This document shows positions 63,162 through 64,000 of a stretch of DNA of 64,000 nucleotides, in pieces. The translations under genes were made by a program, and so were the position numbers. Every line of letters starts with the position of its first letter. The first letter of the stretch is position 1. This DNA comes from Siphonodentalium dalli (Eukaryota > Mollusca > Scaphopoda > Gadilida > Siphonodentaliidae). The notes under the pieces were generated by a model that saw only the letters and a list, made by a program, of their open reading frames with translations, searched no databases and was not told the DNA's origin. The stretch lies in contig CP136068.1 in assembly GCA_032622095.1 (NCBI GenBank), positions 62,458,025 to 62,522,024 of the forward strand, given 5' to 3'.

Positions 63162-64000
63162 AGTTGCTGCCTGTCCACTATTATATGAGTTCCAGTCTGT
63201 CCACTCTTATATGAATTCCTGCATGTCCACTCTTATATGAGTTCCTTCCTGTACACTGCTATATGAGTTCCTGCCTGTCCACTCTTATATGAGTTCCTGC
63301 CTGTCCACTCTTATGAGTTCCAGCCTGTCCACTCTTATGAGTTCCAGCCTGTACACTCTTATATGAGTTCCTCCCTGTCGACTCTTATATTAGTTCCTCC
63401 CTGTCCACTCTTATATTAGTTCCTCCCTGTTCACTCCTATATTAGTTCCTCCCTGTCCACTCTTATATTAGTTCCTCCATGTCCACTCTTATATTAGTTC
63501 CTCCCTGTCCACTCTTATATTAGTTCCTCCATGTACACTCATATATTAGTTCCTCCCTGTCCTCTCTTATTAGTTCCTCCCTGTCCACTATTATATGAGT
63601 TGCTGCCTGTCCACTCGTATATGAGTTCCAGCCTGTCCACTCGTATATGAGTTCCAGCCTGTCCACTCTTATATGAGTTCCTGCCTGTCCACTCTTATAT
63701 GAGTTCCTGCCTGTCCACTCTTATGAGTTCCTCCATGTCCACTCTTATGAGTTCCTCCCTGTCCACTCTTATAAGTTCCTCCCTGTCCACTCTTATATGA
63801 GTTCCTGCCTGTCCACTCTTATATGAGTTCCAGCCTGTCCACTCTTATATGAGTTCCTGCCTGTCCACTCTTATATGAGTTCCTCCTTGTCCACTCTTAT
63901 ATGAGTTGCTCCCTGTCCATTCTTTTATGAGTTTCTCCCTGTCTTCTCAAATACGAGTTCCTCCCTGTCCACTCTTATATGAGTTCCTCCCCGTCCACTC
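63162..64000 (+). repeat. Partial unit at the right edge
   Basis: Resembles 57876 onward at an offset of 5,286 bp, and then 55031 onward at 8,464 bp. The offset falls to 8,387 bp by 63948 because three monomers (77 bp, present near 55400) are missing. The array continues beyond the window. Confidence 0.8.

Larger units (their letters stand above)
1..64000 (+). repeat. 26-bp/24-bp satellite array filling the window
   Basis: Every line of the window is made of one short unit in direct tandem. Its consensus is 26 bp: CTCCCTGTCCACTC joined to TTATATGAGTTC. The main variants are a 24-bp form with CTTATGAG, the changes CTCC to CTGC, CAGC or CTAC before the CTGTCC core, GTTC to GTTG, CTTATAT to CGTATAT, CTAATAT or CTTTTAT, and TATGAG to TATTAG. 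The consensus has 9 C, 10 T, 3 G and 4 A (46% GC), with no CpG dinucleotide. I found no inverted monomer block and no unique sequence longer than a few tens of bases. Such arrays are typical of eukaryotic satellite or minisatellite DNA in heterochromatin, centromeric, pericentromeric or subtelomeric regions, but nothing here says which. I do not recognise the family. No gene, promoter, RNA gene or origin is supported anywhere in the window. Confidence 0.98.

Noticed and set aside
1-64000. CRISPR array
   Set aside because: Repeats are directly adjacent with no unique spacers, and the array is far too long and too variable. No cas-like gene is present.
1-64000. Telomeric repeat or CENP-B-box centromeric satellite
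   Set aside because: No TTAGGG-type unit occurs. The CENP-B box needs CpG-containing TTCG and CGGG elements, which the monomer lacks. Location on the chromosome cannot be deduced from the window.
1-64000. G-quadruplex or triplex-forming array
   Set aside because: The G-rich strand has only one GGG and two GG tracts per monomer with long gaps, and the pyrimidine tract is broken by G and A every few bases and is not a mirror repeat. Support is weak.
1-64000. Hidden gene or RNA gene between repeats
   Set aside because: I looked for any stretch not explained by the monomer and its variants. Only the 36-bp AT-rich insert class was found, leaving no room for a tRNA, rRNA or coding exon.

Overview
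The whole 64 kb window is one uninterrupted tandem-repeat (satellite or minisatellite) array. I find no protein-coding gene, RNA gene, transposon, CRISPR array or unique flanking DNA. The repeat unit is a 26-bp monomer, CTCCCTGTCCACTC followed directly by TTATATGAGTTC. A common 24-bp form has lost one AT pair, giving CTTATGAG instead of CTTATATGAG. Rarer forms of 25, 21-17 and 49 bp occur. Dividing the length by the mean period gives roughly 2,500 monomers. All lie in the same orientation, so the + strand is pyrimidine-rich throughout (19 of 26 bases in the consensus). An array of this size, built from a short monomer in nested higher-order units, points to a eukaryotic nuclear genome and a long-read assembly. 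I do not recognise the repeat family and cannot name the species.

The interest lies above the monomer level. Diagnostic variant monomers let long multi-monomer units (higher-order repeats, HORs) be traced by eye. Different parts of the window carry different units. From left to right: HOR-A (3,619 and 3,668 bp, 342-7628); a mosaic with a 620-bp tandem duplication (7629-12570); HOR-B (3,456 bp twice, about 12571-19482); a mosaic of HOR-B-like pieces (19483-21730); HOR-C (alternating X = 1,050 bp and Y = 4,180 bp blocks, 21731-36246) with an overlapping 1,784-bp duplication to about 37540; a mosaic (37540-40280); HOR-D (about 1,230-bp units, each with one AT-rich non-monomer insert, 40282-46100); HOR-E (1,431 bp twice, 46241-49102); HOR-F (3,448 bp twice, 48132-55027); HOR-G (3,002 bp, 55319-60465); HOR-H (1,822 bp twice, 59518-61339 and 61340-63161, with a nested 462-bp duplication); and a terminal partial unit to 64000. 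Copies within a unit differ by only a few substitutions, while neighbouring unit types differ in length and composition. This is the pattern expected from repeated, recent, local unequal exchange.

Two points deserve attention. First, the consensus monomer contains CCTCCCTGTCCAC, an exact match to the 13-mer CCTCCCTNNCCAC known as the human PRDM9 recombination-hotspot motif. Whether this means anything depends on the host species' PRDM9. Second, a 20-bp truncated monomer sits exactly on four HOR-C block borders, so it marks the exchange points. The short open frames in the array are by-products of the repeat: they stay open only where variant monomers remove a TAA stop or restore a multiple of three.
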